Source of the DNA: Bacteroidaceae bacterium | GTDB lineage: Bacteria > Bacteroidota > Bacteroidia > Bacteroidales > Bacteroidaceae | Direction of reading: 5' to 3' | NCBI GenBank assembly: GCA_024398785.1 | Contig: JAKSIO010000005.1 | Location: 1-64,000, forward strand | DNA: 64,000 nt | In this document: in pieces, positions 44,144-53,942 of the stretch | Layout: each line of letters starts with the position of its first letter | Numbering within the stretch: the first letter of the stretch is position 1 | Position numbers and translations under genes: made by a program | The notes under the pieces: model-generated | Seen by the model: the letters and a program-made list of their open reading frames with translations, nothing else | Told to the model about the DNA's origin: nothing | Database searches by the model: none

Positions 44144-45286
44144 TTATTCTACATTAAATCCAATTTCTTCCAATGTTTCTACGCATTCCTCAATGAGTTC
44201 CGGTGTAAGTGCGCCGTCAAGTGTTACGGTGAATGCCGGGAATTCGCGGCGGACGGGGTAGTCTGACCGCTGTTTCTCAAAAGTAGAGACCGATGTGCGC
44301 AGACGCTTGTCATCGTTCTTTATGTCATATGTGTAGAGAATAGCTTCCTGAATTATTTCTGCTGCTGTTTTGCCGGTGACGTCTATTGTAAAGCAGACGT
44401 CCTGGGCTGGTAGCGGAATGTCTGTAACCTGCCAGTCCTTGCATGGAAGATTGAACTTGCGGGCAATGGCCTGAACGCTCATAGTTGTGCCGTTAGCCTT
44501 GCCGTCAAGAGAGTATCCTGCAATGTGCGGAGTGGCGGTATAGAGCAGATTCATAAGCTCTGTGTCTATATTCGGTTCATTTTCCCATACGTCTAACGAT
44601 GCCCCCGCAATGCTTTTTGCTTTAAGAGCATCTTTAAGCGCTGCGTTGTCAACAACCGGTCCGCGCGATGAATTTATAAGGAACTGGTCTTTGCGCAATC
44701 TGGCAATACGTTCCTTGTCAAACATGTGGTATGTGGCATACGGGCCATCTTTCTGCAAAGGAACATGACATGTTATAATATCAGATTTTGCTATCAGAGT
44801 TTCCAGATCTGTAAAGCCGGCAGGACCTTCTTTGGCGGCACGTGGAGGGTCATTCAACAAAACTTTGAACCCTAAAAGTTCAGCAATGCGGGCAACCTTG
44901 CTGCCAACATTTCCAACGCCTATTACGCCAAGTGTCTTGTCCTTGCAGTCAAACTTGTACGACTGTGAAAGGTTGACAAGGAGACTTGCAATATATTGCT
45001 GTACAGACCATGAGTTGCAGCCCGGAGCATTGGTCCATTCAATTCCGTTGGCATTGCACCAATTGGTGTCGATGTGGTCAAAACCTATGGTTGCAGTTGC
45101 AATCATTTTGACATTGGAACCCTTTAACAGGTTCTCGTTGCAGATGGTGCGGGTGCGGGTAATGATGGCATCGGCATCGGATACAATCTGCGGTGTTGTT
45201 TCACTGCCGGGCAGATAAATTACTTCTGCATATGGCTCAAGAGCTCCGGCAAGAAATGGTATTTTGTTATCGGCTATTATTTTCAT
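44144..45286 (-). CDS. pdxB: Erythronate-4-phosphate dehydrogenase
   Basis: 380 aa of the D-2-hydroxyacid dehydrogenase superfamily. The NAD-binding motif is GVIGVGNVGSKVA, and ATIGFDHIDTNWC and NSSRGPVVDN carry substrate and catalytic residues. The C-terminal dimerisation domain is specific to PdxB and distinguishes it from SerA. It catalyses the second step of DXP-dependent pyridoxal phosphate synthesis. Its neighbours gnd and a LarA-family gene are on the same strand. Confidence 0.94.
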   Translation of the reverse strand: MKIIADNKIPFLAGALEPYAEVIYLPGSETTPQIVSDADAIITRTRTICNENLLKGSNVKMIATATIGFDHIDTNWCNANGIEWTNAPGCNSWSVQQYIASLLVNLSQSYKFDCKDKTLGVIGVGNVGSKVARIAELLGFKVLLNDPPRAAKEGPAGFTDLETLIAKSDIITCHVPLQKDGPYATYHMFDKERIARLRKDQFLINSSRGPVVDNAALKDALKAKSIAGASLDVWENEPNIDTELMNLLYTATPHIAGYSLDGKANGTTMSVQAIARKFNLPCKDWQVTDIPLPAQDVCFTIDVTGKTAAEIIQEAILYTYDIKNDDKRLRTSVSTFEKQRSDYPVRREFPAFTVTLDGALTPELIEECVETLEEIGFNVE

Positions 45287-45311
45287 TATGTATATCTGTC
45301 AGAAAAGAATA

Positions 45312-46589
45312 TCAGTCTTTGAAACGGTCAGGATGAGCCCAAAGCCCGAGTGCCGGATTGGAAATGTAGTAGAATTCCTCTCCGTTGGACTTTGTGTTCC
45401 AGCCGTCTTTAAGGTTTGCAATGTTGTATTCGGCCATTATGGCATCAAGATTTCCGTAGTTGAAACCAACACTCTCAATCTCTGTTTTGCTGACGGCAGG
45501 TCCGGGGCAATAGGTTATTGTAAAGCGACCTTCGCTTGAACCGTGTATAAGGTGGGCTGCGGCACCAAGGTTGGCGCGCAAATCACTGTTTTCATTCACG
45601 GACTTGAGTGTTGCAGGGGTACCTTTGTAACCGTATTTGCGTATAAGACGGTCAATTTCGGGGTCTTCTCCGAATTCACGCAGGGCTGGGGCAAGCACAA
45701 TCAGTTCAGCACCGTCGGCAAGTGCCATACGGGTGCGGTAGATGCTTTTGTTTCCAAGCCATGTGCTTTTGAATTCTGCAGGATCAAGATAGACAATGCA
45801 TTTCTTTATAGGTTTGTCAACCATTATAAAGTTGGTCTCGAGAGAAAGTTTTGCGGCACGCTCAAAACATTCAAAATCATCGCCTATGAACAGTCCGCGC
45901 AGAACCATGTTGCCGTTGCTGTCTTTGGAAAGTACGGTCTGTATGTAAACAATTGGGAGATTGTTTGTGAAGTGTTGAGATGCATATTCCAGAACGCGGC
46001 GTACGGGCGTGTCGGCACGTCCCATAATACGTTCCATTCCGTATGTGGCTCCAAGATAGTGGCTCAGGTTGATGCCTTTGGCGCCGCCTACACCTACAAA
46101 GATGTTCTTGTTGTAGTTGGCCATGCCTATAACCTCGTGAGGAACAACCTGGCCTATTGAAAGAATCAGGTCAAAACCGGGGTCAAGCAGCAGTTTGTTG
46201 ACCTGTGCTGTCCACGGTTCGTTTATGCGGCCTTCGGATTGCTGAGCAACATATTCTGCGGGAACGGTGCCTACTGTGACTACATCGTTGCGCCAGTCAT
46301 GAACACGGAACAGGGAGTGGGGGATGCCGCCGAACATGGCATCAAGTTCCTGGTCTGTCATGGGAACATGCGTACCCAATGCCGGCATTATATCTGTCAG
46401 GCGTTCTCCGTAATACTGGTATGCCATCTGCGTGATTGGGCCTGCGTATGAGTTTGCACGGGTGTAATCGGGCGGTAATGCCAGAACACGCCGCTTGTAT
46501 CCCAATTTGTCAAAGGTTTGTGTCAGAATTTCTTTGACCTGTGCAGGAGTGATGACATCGGTTTTTGAGCCTCTTGCAAAATACAGCAT
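45312..46589 (-). CDS. LarA-family (DUF2088) racemase/epimerase-like protein
   Basis: A 425-aa protein of the nickel-dependent lactate racemase superfamily. The N-terminal DUF2088 part contains ALPPDYTRANS and ALGTHVPMTDQEL with a conserved His. A second region, IGQVVPHEVIGMANYNKNIFVGVGGAKGINLS, resembles the cofactor-binding centre. Close relatives in Bacteroidetes are often annotated as D-mannonate epimerase or lactate racemase, but the actual substrate is unclear. It lies 25 bp upstream of pdxB. No larB, larC or larE partner is visible in the window. Confidence 0.8.
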   Translation of the reverse strand: MLYFARGSKTDVITPAQVKEILTQTFDKLGYKRRVLALPPDYTRANSYAGPITQMAYQYYGERLTDIMPALGTHVPMTDQELDAMFGGIPHSLFRVHDWRNDVVTVGTVPAEYVAQQSEGRINEPWTAQVNKLLLDPGFDLILSIGQVVPHEVIGMANYNKNIFVGVGGAKGINLSHYLGATYGMERIMGRADTPVRRVLEYASQHFTNNLPIVYIQTVLSKDSNGNMVLRGLFIGDDFECFERAAKLSLETNFIMVDKPIKKCIVYLDPAEFKSTWLGNKSIYRTRMALADGAELIVLAPALREFGEDPEIDRLIRKYGYKGTPATLKSVNENSDLRANLGAAAHLIHGSSEGRFTITYCPGPAVSKTEIESVGFNYGNLDAIMAEYNIANLKDGWNTKSNGEEFYYISNPALGLWAHPDRFKD

Positions 46590-46627
46590 TGCTTTAAGGG
46601 TTTTGAAGTGTTTTATAATTCAACTTT

Positions 46628-46635
46628 CAAAGTTA
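46628..46635 (-). promoter_or_regulatory. -7 box for the larA-like/pdxB/gnd genes
   Basis: Read on the minus strand TAACTTTG lies about 38 bp upstream of the ATG at 46589. The expected TTTG box is not clear. Confidence 0.45.
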
Positions 46636-46689
46636 CTCATTATTACAAAAAAAGTTTCATTTTATGTGTAACTATTTTGCGAATAACAC

Positions 46690-46697
46690 TATTTTTG
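46690..46697 (+). promoter_or_regulatory. -7 box for fthC and glutamine synthetase genes
   Basis: TATTTTTG matches the consensus and lies 19 bp upstream of the ATG at 46717. Divergent from the -7 box at 46628. Confidence 0.45.
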
Positions 46698-46716
46698 CAA
46701 TACTCAAAAGCCCGTT

Positions 46717-47271
46717 ATGAACAAACAGGAGTTGCGGCGATACATAAAGGATTTGCGTAATGGAATGTCCGGGGAGCAGATTCTGCAATATTCAAGTGCA
46801 ATCTGTGCAAGACTTGAGTCTGTTCCTGAGTTCAGAACGGCTGCTGCTGTTGCATTTTTCTGGCCTTTGAAAGGTGAAGTTGACCTGCGCGTACTGATTG
46901 ACAGGTATCTGGCGGACGGGAAGACGGTTCTTCTGCCGGTTGTAGTTGGTCCGTCCAGTCTGGAACTGCGCTGTTACAGTGGTCCGGAATGTCTTGTAAG
47001 CGGAAATTTTGGGGTGATGGAACCTGCCGGACAGGCTTATACGGGTGCGGTTGATTTTATTGTTGTTCCCGGACTTGCTTTCGATGCCTCAGGAGCGCGT
47101 ATAGGTTACGGCAAGGGTTATTACGACCATCTGCTTGAGAAACATTCCGCAAGTTTTGCTGCAGGAGTGTGCTTTAGCGGTATGATTGTGGATAAGGTTC
47201 CTACTGAACCGCATGACCGCCGTATGAATGCTGTAGTGACTGACAACAATGTGTTTGAAATTACAAAATAA
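46717..47271 (+). CDS. fthC: 5-formyltetrahydrofolate cyclo-ligase
   Basis: A 184-aa enzyme that returns 5-formyl-THF to 5,10-methenyl-THF using ATP. It begins with KQELRRYIKDLRNGM and has the AVAFFWPLKGEVD segment and the conserved FDASGARIGYGKGYYDHLL motif for nucleotide binding. Length is standard. It is 8 bp upstream of the glutamine synthetase gene. Confidence 0.93.
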   Translation: MNKQELRRYIKDLRNGMSGEQILQYSSAICARLESVPEFRTAAAVAFFWPLKGEVDLRVLIDRYLADGKTVLLPVVVGPSSLELRCYSGPECLVSGNFGVMEPAGQAYTGAVDFIVVPGLAFDASGARIGYGKGYYDHLLEKHSASFAAGVCFSGMIVDKVPTEPHDRRMNAVVTDNNVFEITK

Positions 47272-47279
47272 CATATATT

Positions 47280-48785
47280 ATGAGCGAACTGAATTTTAAC
47301 AAACCTCTTTACGCAGTTATCGGTAAACCTAAAGATGAACTGCTGCAGTCAGATATCATCAGGTTTATTGAGGACAATGACATAAAGATGGTTAACTTTA
47401 TGTATCCTGCTGCTGACGGCAGACTCAAGACTCTTAATTTTGTTCTTTACAGTCATGAGTATCTTGTATCAATTCTTACCGCCGGTGAGCGTGTTGACGG
47501 TTCAAGTCTGTTCCCGTTCATTGAGGCCGGCAACAGCGATCTGTATGTAATTCCGCGTATCTGCACGGCTTTCCTTGATCCGTTTGCACAGATTCCAACA
47601 GTAAGTTTCCTGTGCGCATTCTTTGACAAGAGCGGCAACCGTGTTGAGCGTTCTCCTGAATATACTCTTTTCAAGGCAAAACAGGCTTTTATAAAGACTA
47701 CCGGAATGGAGTATCAGGCTATGGGTGAACTTGAGTATTATGTATCTGTTCCGCTTGATGAGCAGACATCGCTTTATCCTGCAGTTGACCAGAAAGGTTA
47801 TCATGAATCTGCTCCTTTTGCAAAGTTCAATGATTTCCGCACTGAGTGTATGCTTTACTGTATGATTGCAGGCTGTACAATCAAGTACGGTCACTCTGAA
47901 GTTGGTAATTTCTGCCAGGACGGCCGTATTTACGAACAGAACGAGATAGAATTCCTTCCTACCGATGTGGTTGAGGCTGCAGACCAGCTGATGCTTGCAA
48001 AATGGATTATCCGCAATCTTGGTAATGAATATGGTTACGATGTCAGCTTTGCTCCGAAAATCACTGTGGGTAAGGCAGGCTCAGGATTGCATATCCACAT
48101 GCGTATTGTTAAGGACGGCAAGAATATGATGGTTACTGAAAACGGTCAGCTGTCAGATATTGCACGCCGTGCTATTGCCGGAATGATGGAACTGGCTCCG
48201 TCTATCACATCGTTCGGAAACAAGAATCCTACATCGTATTTCCGTCTGGTTCCTCATCAGGAGGCTCCTACAAATGTATGCTGGGGTGACAGAAACCGCT
48301 CCGTACTGGTGCGTGTTCCGCTTGGCTGGACTTCTAAGAAGAGCATGTACAATCAGATAAATACTGCAGAAAAATTGCCTGAACAGGATTTCTCAATCAA
48401 ACAGACTGTGGAGATGCGCTCAAGCGACTGCTCTGCAGATATCTATCAGTTGCTGGCAAGTCTTTGCGTTGCTTGCCGTCATGGTCTTGAACTTAAGAAC
48501 GGTCTTGAAATTGCAGAAAAGACATACGTTGATGTGAATATTCATAAGGCAGAGAATGCAGACCGTTTGAAGACTCTTGCACAGTTGCCTGATTCATGTG
48601 TTGCAAGCGCTGCCTGTCTTGCTGCACAGCGCTCTGTTTATGAACAGCAGGGTGTGTTTGATCCGGCTGTGATTGATTCTACCATTGAGACTCTGAAATC
48701 TTTTGACGATGCCAATCTGCGTGCGGAACTTGACCGCAAACCGGGTCTGATGGCAGAGATTGTAAAGAAATATTACTATTGCTGA
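47280..48785 (+). CDS. glnA: Glutamine synthetase family protein (GSI-like)
   Basis: A 501-aa protein with the beta-grasp N-terminal domain (KMVNFMYPAADGRLK, then GERVDGSSLFPFI) and the catalytic domain. The catalytic domain carries GELEYYV, HSEVGNFCQDG, AGSGLHIHMRI, and the substrate/phosphate motif NPTSYFRLVPHQEAPTNVCWGDRNRS. These are the class I metal and ATP sites for ligating ammonia to glutamate. It is not the long type III enzyme (~730 aa) also common in Bacteroidales. Because GS-like ligases exist, glutamine as product is likely but not certain. It ends 2 bp before the convergent sulfatase-like gene. Confidence 0.85.
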   Translation: MSELNFNKPLYAVIGKPKDELLQSDIIRFIEDNDIKMVNFMYPAADGRLKTLNFVLYSHEYLVSILTAGERVDGSSLFPFIEAGNSDLYVIPRICTAFLDPFAQIPTVSFLCAFFDKSGNRVERSPEYTLFKAKQAFIKTTGMEYQAMGELEYYVSVPLDEQTSLYPAVDQKGYHESAPFAKFNDFRTECMLYCMIAGCTIKYGHSEVGNFCQDGRIYEQNEIEFLPTDVVEAADQLMLAKWIIRNLGNEYGYDVSFAPKITVGKAGSGLHIHMRIVKDGKNMMVTENGQLSDIARRAIAGMMELAPSITSFGNKNPTSYFRLVPHQEAPTNVCWGDRNRSVLVRVPLGWTSKKSMYNQINTAEKLPEQDFSIKQTVEMRSSDCSADIYQLLASLCVACRHGLELKNGLEIAEKTYVDVNIHKAENADRLKTLAQLPDSCVASAACLAAQRSVYEQQGVFDPAVIDSTIETLKSFDDANLRAELDRKPGLMAEIVKKYYYC

Positions 48786-48787
48786 TA

Positions 48788-50698
48788 TTACTCAACCGTA
48801 AGGTCGTTCTGACTCATGCGGTTGTAGTATTGCTGAATAATGGCAGTCATACGTTTGCGTATGGCTGCTATTTTTGTTGTGTCGCTCTGTTCTACAAGAT
48901 TGGTTGACAGGGTGGCATCGTCTGTAAGGTTGTAAACGGCCTTGCATTCCTTGTCATTAAAGCAATACATTATGCTGTCCTGGAACCATTGGTAGGTATT
49001 GTTGTTGTCTATCAGTGTGGCGCGGGCTTGATTTGTGCTGTCAAGCAGATTCTGACCGAATGCAACGTACGGCAGGTCATAGTTAAGATAACCCAGTACG
49101 GTAGGCATGATGTCAATCTGTGCGGCAACACCTTTCATTTTGCCTTGCAGTTCCCCGTCAGGAGTATAGAAAATAATCGGTATACGGTACAGACCGGCAT
49201 CGTTGTTGAAATTTGGGTCTGTCAGGGCATTGGTGTGGTCTGCCGTGATAACGAACAGTGTGTTGTCAAACCACTCCTGCCTGCTTGCTGTCTCAAAGAA
49301 AAGCCGCAGGGCATTGTCTGTGTAACGTATGCATTTATGCAGCGGATGTATGCCGCTTTCGGGGTAGATGTCTTTATATTCATCAGGAATTCTGAAAGGG
49401 TGGTGGCTGCTTGCAGTGAAGCAACTTGTCATGAACGGCTGCTGCAGTGTTGACATTGAATTTGCGTAGAACTGCAGGAAGGGTTCATCCCAGATAGCCC
49501 ATGTACCGTCAAATGCGTCTTTGCTTCCATATTGGTCCATGCCGTAATATTTGCTGAATCCGGCGCTGGCGGCAAATGCGTCAAACCCCATGGAACCGTT
49601 CGGCGCGCCATGGTAGAACGCAGTTGTATAGCCTTTTTTGTTCAGACAGCTGGCCAGTGAGTTTATTCTGTTGTTGGCATAGACTGTAAGTATATACGGA
49701 TCATGAATACGTGGTATTGATGCCAGTACTGAAGGCATTGCATCTATTGACTTGCGACCGTTTGCTATACTGTATTCAAAAGTAAGGCTGTGTTCAGACA
49801 GTGAATCAAGGAATGGTGTATATCTGCCAAGAAATTCTCCGCTGAAACTCTCCAATATAAGAACAACCACGTTCATTGGACGGAATGCAGCAGACTGTTC
49901 CGATGGTTTTACAACGGGAGTGAAGATTGTTTCCAGTTCTTCTTTGCTGTCATAGTAGTGAGGATTGGAATATGGCTTGTGTCCCAATGTGCGCAATACT
50001 GAAAATGGTGTGTTGAGCACTATGGCACTTTCAAGAGGTTTCTGAACGTATGCCTGTGCGTTATTCAGATTTATTGGTCTTGTTGTTTTGCCTAATCCTC
50101 CACGCATTGCTCCTACTGCCAGACAGGCAATCAGCATGAATTGCAACAGATATGTTATGTAGAATTTTATACTGCGATGCCAAATACCGGTTGGTGTGTG
50201 ATACAATTTGATTGCACCGTATATCATGGCAATTCCGGCAATGGTTACATACCAGTACTGAAACAGGCTTTCCACAATAACCAGGGCAATGTTGCTGTCA
50301 TCGGCAAATTCGGTGAATACACCTGCAGTTGTACGTGTCCCGGTAAATTTGAAATAGATTGAGTCGGCGCAGTTGGCAAAGATAATCAGTACAACTGCCG
50401 CTATCCAGATGTATCTGGCAATTTTCTGATATATTCTGTTCTGTGTGAATGTTTCCGGAAGGGCCATGAGCACTATATACAGACCGGTCATATACGCCAA
50501 TGCCGACAAATCAAAACGCAGTCCTCCCGCAAACAGGGTGACTGTCCGGCTGAACGTAAGATCAGGATAACATGATATATTGGTCAGAAGAAACAGTATT
50601 CTGCAGAGAAAGAATGCACACAATGCAATGAACAGATTGTACAGCATAGCACAGAATACATCCTTTTTAAGATATTGTTTTATTTCAGTTATGTTCAT
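48788..50698 (-). CDS. LTA synthase/sulfatase-family membrane phosphotransferase
   Basis: A 636-aa protein with about five N-terminal membrane segments and a large periplasmic alkaline-phosphatase-fold domain. Metal and nucleophile context is visible: VVLILESFSGEFLG, then SIANGRKSIDAMPS where the catalytic Ser/Thr is expected, FVITADHTN, and a final histidine region. Relatives transfer phosphoglycerol or phosphoethanolamine to lipids or glycans. Gram-negative Bacteroidales have no lipoteichoic acid, so lipid A or another surface glycan may be the target, by inference. It overlaps folC by 4 bp (ATGA). Confidence 0.85.
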   Translation of the reverse strand: MNITEIKQYLKKDVFCAMLYNLFIALCAFFLCRILFLLTNISCYPDLTFSRTVTLFAGGLRFDLSALAYMTGLYIVLMALPETFTQNRIYQKIARYIWIAAVVLIIFANCADSIYFKFTGTRTTAGVFTEFADDSNIALVIVESLFQYWYVTIAGIAMIYGAIKLYHTPTGIWHRSIKFYITYLLQFMLIACLAVGAMRGGLGKTTRPINLNNAQAYVQKPLESAIVLNTPFSVLRTLGHKPYSNPHYYDSKEELETIFTPVVKPSEQSAAFRPMNVVVLILESFSGEFLGRYTPFLDSLSEHSLTFEYSIANGRKSIDAMPSVLASIPRIHDPYILTVYANNRINSLASCLNKKGYTTAFYHGAPNGSMGFDAFAASAGFSKYYGMDQYGSKDAFDGTWAIWDEPFLQFYANSMSTLQQPFMTSCFTASSHHPFRIPDEYKDIYPESGIHPLHKCIRYTDNALRLFFETASRQEWFDNTLFVITADHTNALTDPNFNNDAGLYRIPIIFYTPDGELQGKMKGVAAQIDIMPTVLGYLNYDLPYVAFGQNLLDSTNQARATLIDNNNTYQWFQDSIMYCFNDKECKAVYNLTDDATLSTNLVEQSDTTKIAAIRKRMTAIIQQYYNRMSQNDLTVE

Positions 50699-51996
50699 TT
50701 CCGGGCAAATGTGGTAAAATAGTCGGCAACAACAAAGGAACTGCCACCGATATATATCATGTCGTTTTTGCCTGCAGCTGCAGTTGCGGCACTGACGGCC
50801 TGTTCTACGCTTTGGTATGTGCTACCGTCAAGGTTATAGGTTTTTGCCATAGCGGCCAGCTCATTGCACGGCAATGCACGTTTGACGCTTGCCTGTGTAA
50901 AGTAGTAGACGGCATTCTTTGGAAGCATTGAAAGAACTGTGCTGATGTCCTTGTCGTTGACCATTCCGAAAACAATATGCATTGTTCCGAATTCCGGATT
51001 CTGCATAATATGTTGCAGATGCTTTACTATATGCTTGAATCCGTGAGAATTATGTGCCGTATCGCATATTGTTAACGGTGAAGGACATACTGTCTGCCAG
51101 CGTCCCATAAGACCTGTCATTGTGCATACGTTCTCAAATCCCTGCCCAATGTTGCCGGTACTTATGTCAAATCCTGCCTGCTGCAGTTTGTAAACAGCAG
51201 TCAGGATGGTGTTGGCATTCAGTTTCTGACATTCTCCGCTCAATTGTCCTTTATAGTTGCAGCCGTCAGTGGAAGTATGAATAAGGTATCCGTCTTTCCA
51301 GATACTGTCTTTTATGACAGGGTTGGTATGGGCAAAAGTAATGGGAGCATTTTCCTGCAGGGCTTTTGCCTTGAAAACAGGAGCGGTCTCGGCATTGGAC
51401 TCGCCTATTACAACCGGTATGCCCGGTTTTATTATGCCCGCTTTTTCACTGGCTATGGCGGCAAGAGTGTTGCCAAGAAATGCCATGTGGTCAAATCCGA
51501 TATTGGTTATTACGGAAAGAACAGGAGTAATTATGTTGGTGCAGTCCAGACGTCCGCCCAGTCCTACTTCTATTACGGCTATATCCACACCCTGCTGTGC
51601 AAACCAATTGAATGCCATGGCTGTGGCAAGTTCAAAGAAAGAGGGGTGAAGCGGTTCAAAGAAACTTTTGTGCTTTGTTACGAATTCAACAACAGCCTCT
51701 TGACTTATGCATTCTCCGTTTACGCGTATGCGTTCACGGAAATCGACCAGATGCGGTGATGTGTATAGTCCAACCTTATATCCTGCAGCCTGCAGGATTG
51801 CAGCAAGCGTATGGCTGGTGCTGCCTTTGCCGTTGGTGCCAGCTACATGAATTGTCTTGAACTTTGTGTGCGGATGTGAAAAATGTTCATCAAGTGCACG
51901 AGTGTTTTCAAGACCTTCCTTATATGCACCGCTACCGATATTCTGGAATAGCGGAGCCTGTGTGAAAAGATATTCTGTAGCCTGATTGTATGTCAT
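50695..51996 (-). CDS. folC: Folylpolyglutamate synthase / dihydrofolate synthase
   Basis: A 433-aa Mur-ligase-type enzyme with the P-loop VAGTNGKGSTSHTLA and VEVGLGGRLDCTN with the metal-binding acidic residues. The HMAFLGNTLAAIASEKAGIIKPG motif and the C-terminal substrate domain (ICDTAHNSHGFKH) follow. It adds glutamate to dihydropteroate and to folates. Its stop overlaps the start of the downstream membrane protein by 4 bp, indicating one transcript. Confidence 0.95.
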   Translation of the reverse strand: MTYNQATEYLFTQAPLFQNIGSGAYKEGLENTRALDEHFSHPHTKFKTIHVAGTNGKGSTSHTLAAILQAAGYKVGLYTSPHLVDFRERIRVNGECISQEAVVEFVTKHKSFFEPLHPSFFELATAMAFNWFAQQGVDIAVIEVGLGGRLDCTNIITPVLSVITNIGFDHMAFLGNTLAAIASEKAGIIKPGIPVVIGESNAETAPVFKAKALQENAPITFAHTNPVIKDSIWKDGYLIHTSTDGCNYKGQLSGECQKLNANTILTAVYKLQQAGFDISTGNIGQGFENVCTMTGLMGRWQTVCPSPLTICDTAHNSHGFKHIVKHLQHIMQNPEFGTMHIVFGMVNDKDISTVLSMLPKNAVYYFTQASVKRALPCNELAAMAKTYNLDGSTYQSVEQAVSAATAAAGKNDMIYIGGSSFVVADYFTTFARK

Positions 51997-52015
51997 AGCT
52001 TATAGGCCGGCCATT

Positions 52016-53188
52016 TTATTCAAAACAGCTGCGGATTTTCTTTTTAAGTTTTTCTTTGATGGATACTGACGGAGTAAAGTTATCCGATGAGCGCATCTTT
52101 TCAAAGTTCTGCTTTTCGTCCTTAGACAAAGTCTCGGGAATATAAACACTTATGTTCACAATCAGATCTCCATGGCGGTTGGTATGCAGAATTGACATAC
52201 CCTTGTCGCGCAGACGCAACATTTTTCCAGGTTGTGTGCCAGGCTCAATCTTGACCTTGACACTACCGTCAAGAGTAGGTATCTGTACTGTGTCGCCAAG
52301 AACCGCTTGCGGTACGGAAAGAATAAGATTGTAGATAAGGTCGTTTTCGTCGCGTATAAGTTCCGGGTGCTGCTGTTCGCCGATAATGATAAGAAGACTG
52401 CCTGGGTATCCGTTATGACGGCCTGCGTTTCCTTTACCTTCAACAACTACCTGCATGCCCTCGGCAACTCCGGCTGGAATCTGTGCCTCGATTATTTCTT
52501 CTCCGGCAGTAACACCTTCACCACCGCAGAACGGACATTTGTTCTTGATTATTTTGCCTTCGCCACCGCAACGGGGACATGTTGTCTGTGATTGCATCAT
52601 GCCGAATATGCTCTGTGTCTGGCGTATTACACGACCGGTGCCATGACACTCTGGGCAAGTTTCTGCAGCACTTCCGTCTGCGGCACCTGTACCGTGACAG
52701 TGTGTACACTGAACCTGTTTCTTTACTTTGAATTTCTTGGTTACACCGCTGTTTATTTCGTTCAGTGAAAGAGATACTTTGATGCGTACGTCGGAACCGC
52801 GGAATTTGCGTTCTCCGCCGCCGTTACCGCCACGGCCGCGACCTCCGAAAAAGTCACCGAATCCACCGCCTCCGCCAAATATATCGCCGAATGCACTGAA
52901 TATGTCGTTGATATCCATGCCGAATCCGCCTCCACCGAATCCGTTTCCGCCGGCAGGGCCGTTCAAGCCTTCAAAACCGAACTGATCATAGCGGGCACGC
53001 TTGTTCTCATCGCTGAGTACGCTGTAAGCTTCGGCGGCCTCTTTGAACTTTTCTTCAGCCTCTTTGTCACCCGGATTGCGGTCCGGATGGTACTGAATAG
53101 CTTTTTTCTTATAAGCTTTCTTTATTTCGTCTGCAGTTGCTGTCTTTGCAACTTCAAGAACTTCATAGTAATCTCTTTTCTGTGCCAT
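52016..53188 (-). CDS. dnaJ: Chaperone DnaJ (Hsp40)
   Basis: A 390-aa class I J-protein. It has the J domain with HPD ([15 protein letters not shown]), a Gly/Phe-rich linker ([13 protein letters not shown]), four zinc-binding CxxCxGxG motifs ([32 protein letters not shown]), and C-terminal peptide-binding domains. It delivers clients to DnaK and stimulates its ATPase. It is directly downstream of grpE (14-bp gap). Confidence 0.97.
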   Translation of the reverse strand: MAQKRDYYEVLEVAKTATADEIKKAYKKKAIQYHPDRNPGDKEAEEKFKEAAEAYSVLSDENKRARYDQFGFEGLNGPAGGNGFGGGGFGMDINDIFSAFGDIFGGGGGFGDFFGGRGRGGNGGGERKFRGSDVRIKVSLSLNEINSGVTKKFKVKKQVQCTHCHGTGAADGSAAETCPECHGTGRVIRQTQSIFGMMQSQTTCPRCGGEGKIIKNKCPFCGGEGVTAGEEIIEAQIPAGVAEGMQVVVEGKGNAGRHNGYPGSLLIIIGEQQHPELIRDENDLIYNLILSVPQAVLGDTVQIPTLDGSVKVKIEPGTQPGKMLRLRDKGMSILHTNRHGDLIVNISVYIPETLSKDEKQNFEKMRSSDNFTPSVSIKEKLKKKIRSCFE

Positions 53189-53202
53189 GATTATGGTTGG
53201 TT

Positions 53203-53805
53203 TTATTGAGCAACAACAACTTGAGCAAAGCGCAAAATTTTGTCGTTAAGCATGTATCCTTTTCTTGTACAATCCAGAATTTTACCCTTGAGTTCGGGTG
53301 CCGGAGCAGGAACCATGGCTATGGCCTCGTGCATATCCGTATTGAAATCCTGATCTTTAGTGTCTATTACCTTTAAGCCGCGTTCTGTGAGTGCGTGCAT
53401 AAGATTCTTATAAACCAGTTCCATGCCTTCAACAAGTGACTTGTTGTCAGATGAGTTCTTTTTTTCCGCATCAATGGCGCGTTCAAAGTCATCTACAATG
53501 GGTAAAAGCGATGTCACTACATCTGCACATGCGTTCTTTATCAAATCGGCTCTCTCTTTGATTGTACGCTTGCGGTAATTGTCAAACTCTGCGGCTTTGT
53601 AAAGCATCTGGTTCTCCAGATCTTTGATTTTTTCCTGACTTTTCTCAAGTTCAGCAGCAAGCATCTGCTCCTGTGTCATTTCCTGAGCATCTTGGTTTGT
53701 CTCTTCAGCCGCTTCTTTTACATCCTGTTGCTGTGCAACCTGTTCTTCAGAATTAATGTTGTCCTGCACTGTGCTATCGTGTTTGTTTGCTTTTTTCTGT
53801 GACAT
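53203..53805 (-). CDS. grpE: Nucleotide exchange factor GrpE
   Basis: 200 aa from the ATG at 53805 ([12 protein letters not shown]); the frame runs up to 53904 but lacks plausible coding character there. An acidic, disordered N-terminal part with EEAEE-like runs is followed by the long dimerising helix ([14 protein letters not shown]) and the RRK-type motif [11 protein letters not shown]. The C-terminal beta domain ends [20 protein letters not shown]. It releases ADP from DnaK. grpE and dnaJ form a two-gene operon. Confidence 0.96.
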   Translation of the reverse strand: MSQKKANKHDSTVQDNINSEEQVAQQQDVKEAAEETNQDAQEMTQEQMLAAELEKSQEKIKDLENQMLYKAAEFDNYRKRTIKERADLIKNACADVVTSLLPIVDDFERAIDAEKKNSSDNKSLVEGMELVYKNLMHALTERGLKVIDTKDQDFNTDMHEAIAMVPAPAPELKGKILDCTRKGYMLNDKILRFAQVVVAQ

Positions 53806-53886
53806 TGTATCAATTGATTTTTTTACATTATTTATATAGCAAACACTTTGCCAATGATGGGGAGTCTGCCATAATGTCATAAAATA

Positions 53887-53918
53887 TTGTGTATTGTTAT
53901 GCAAAAACTATATCTTTG
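53887..53918 (+). promoter_or_regulatory. Promoter of the glucosaminidase/LysM gene
   Basis: TATCTTTG at 53911-53918 with a TTG at 53887-53889, 21 bp upstream. The ATG is 25 bp further at 53943. Confidence 0.5.
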
Positions 53919-53942
53919 CGGATATACTAAACCTTTGTAATC

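Noticed and set aside
45543-46160. 205-codon plus-strand open frame
   Set aside because: It is antisense to the well-conserved LarA-family gene and has no recognisable domain.
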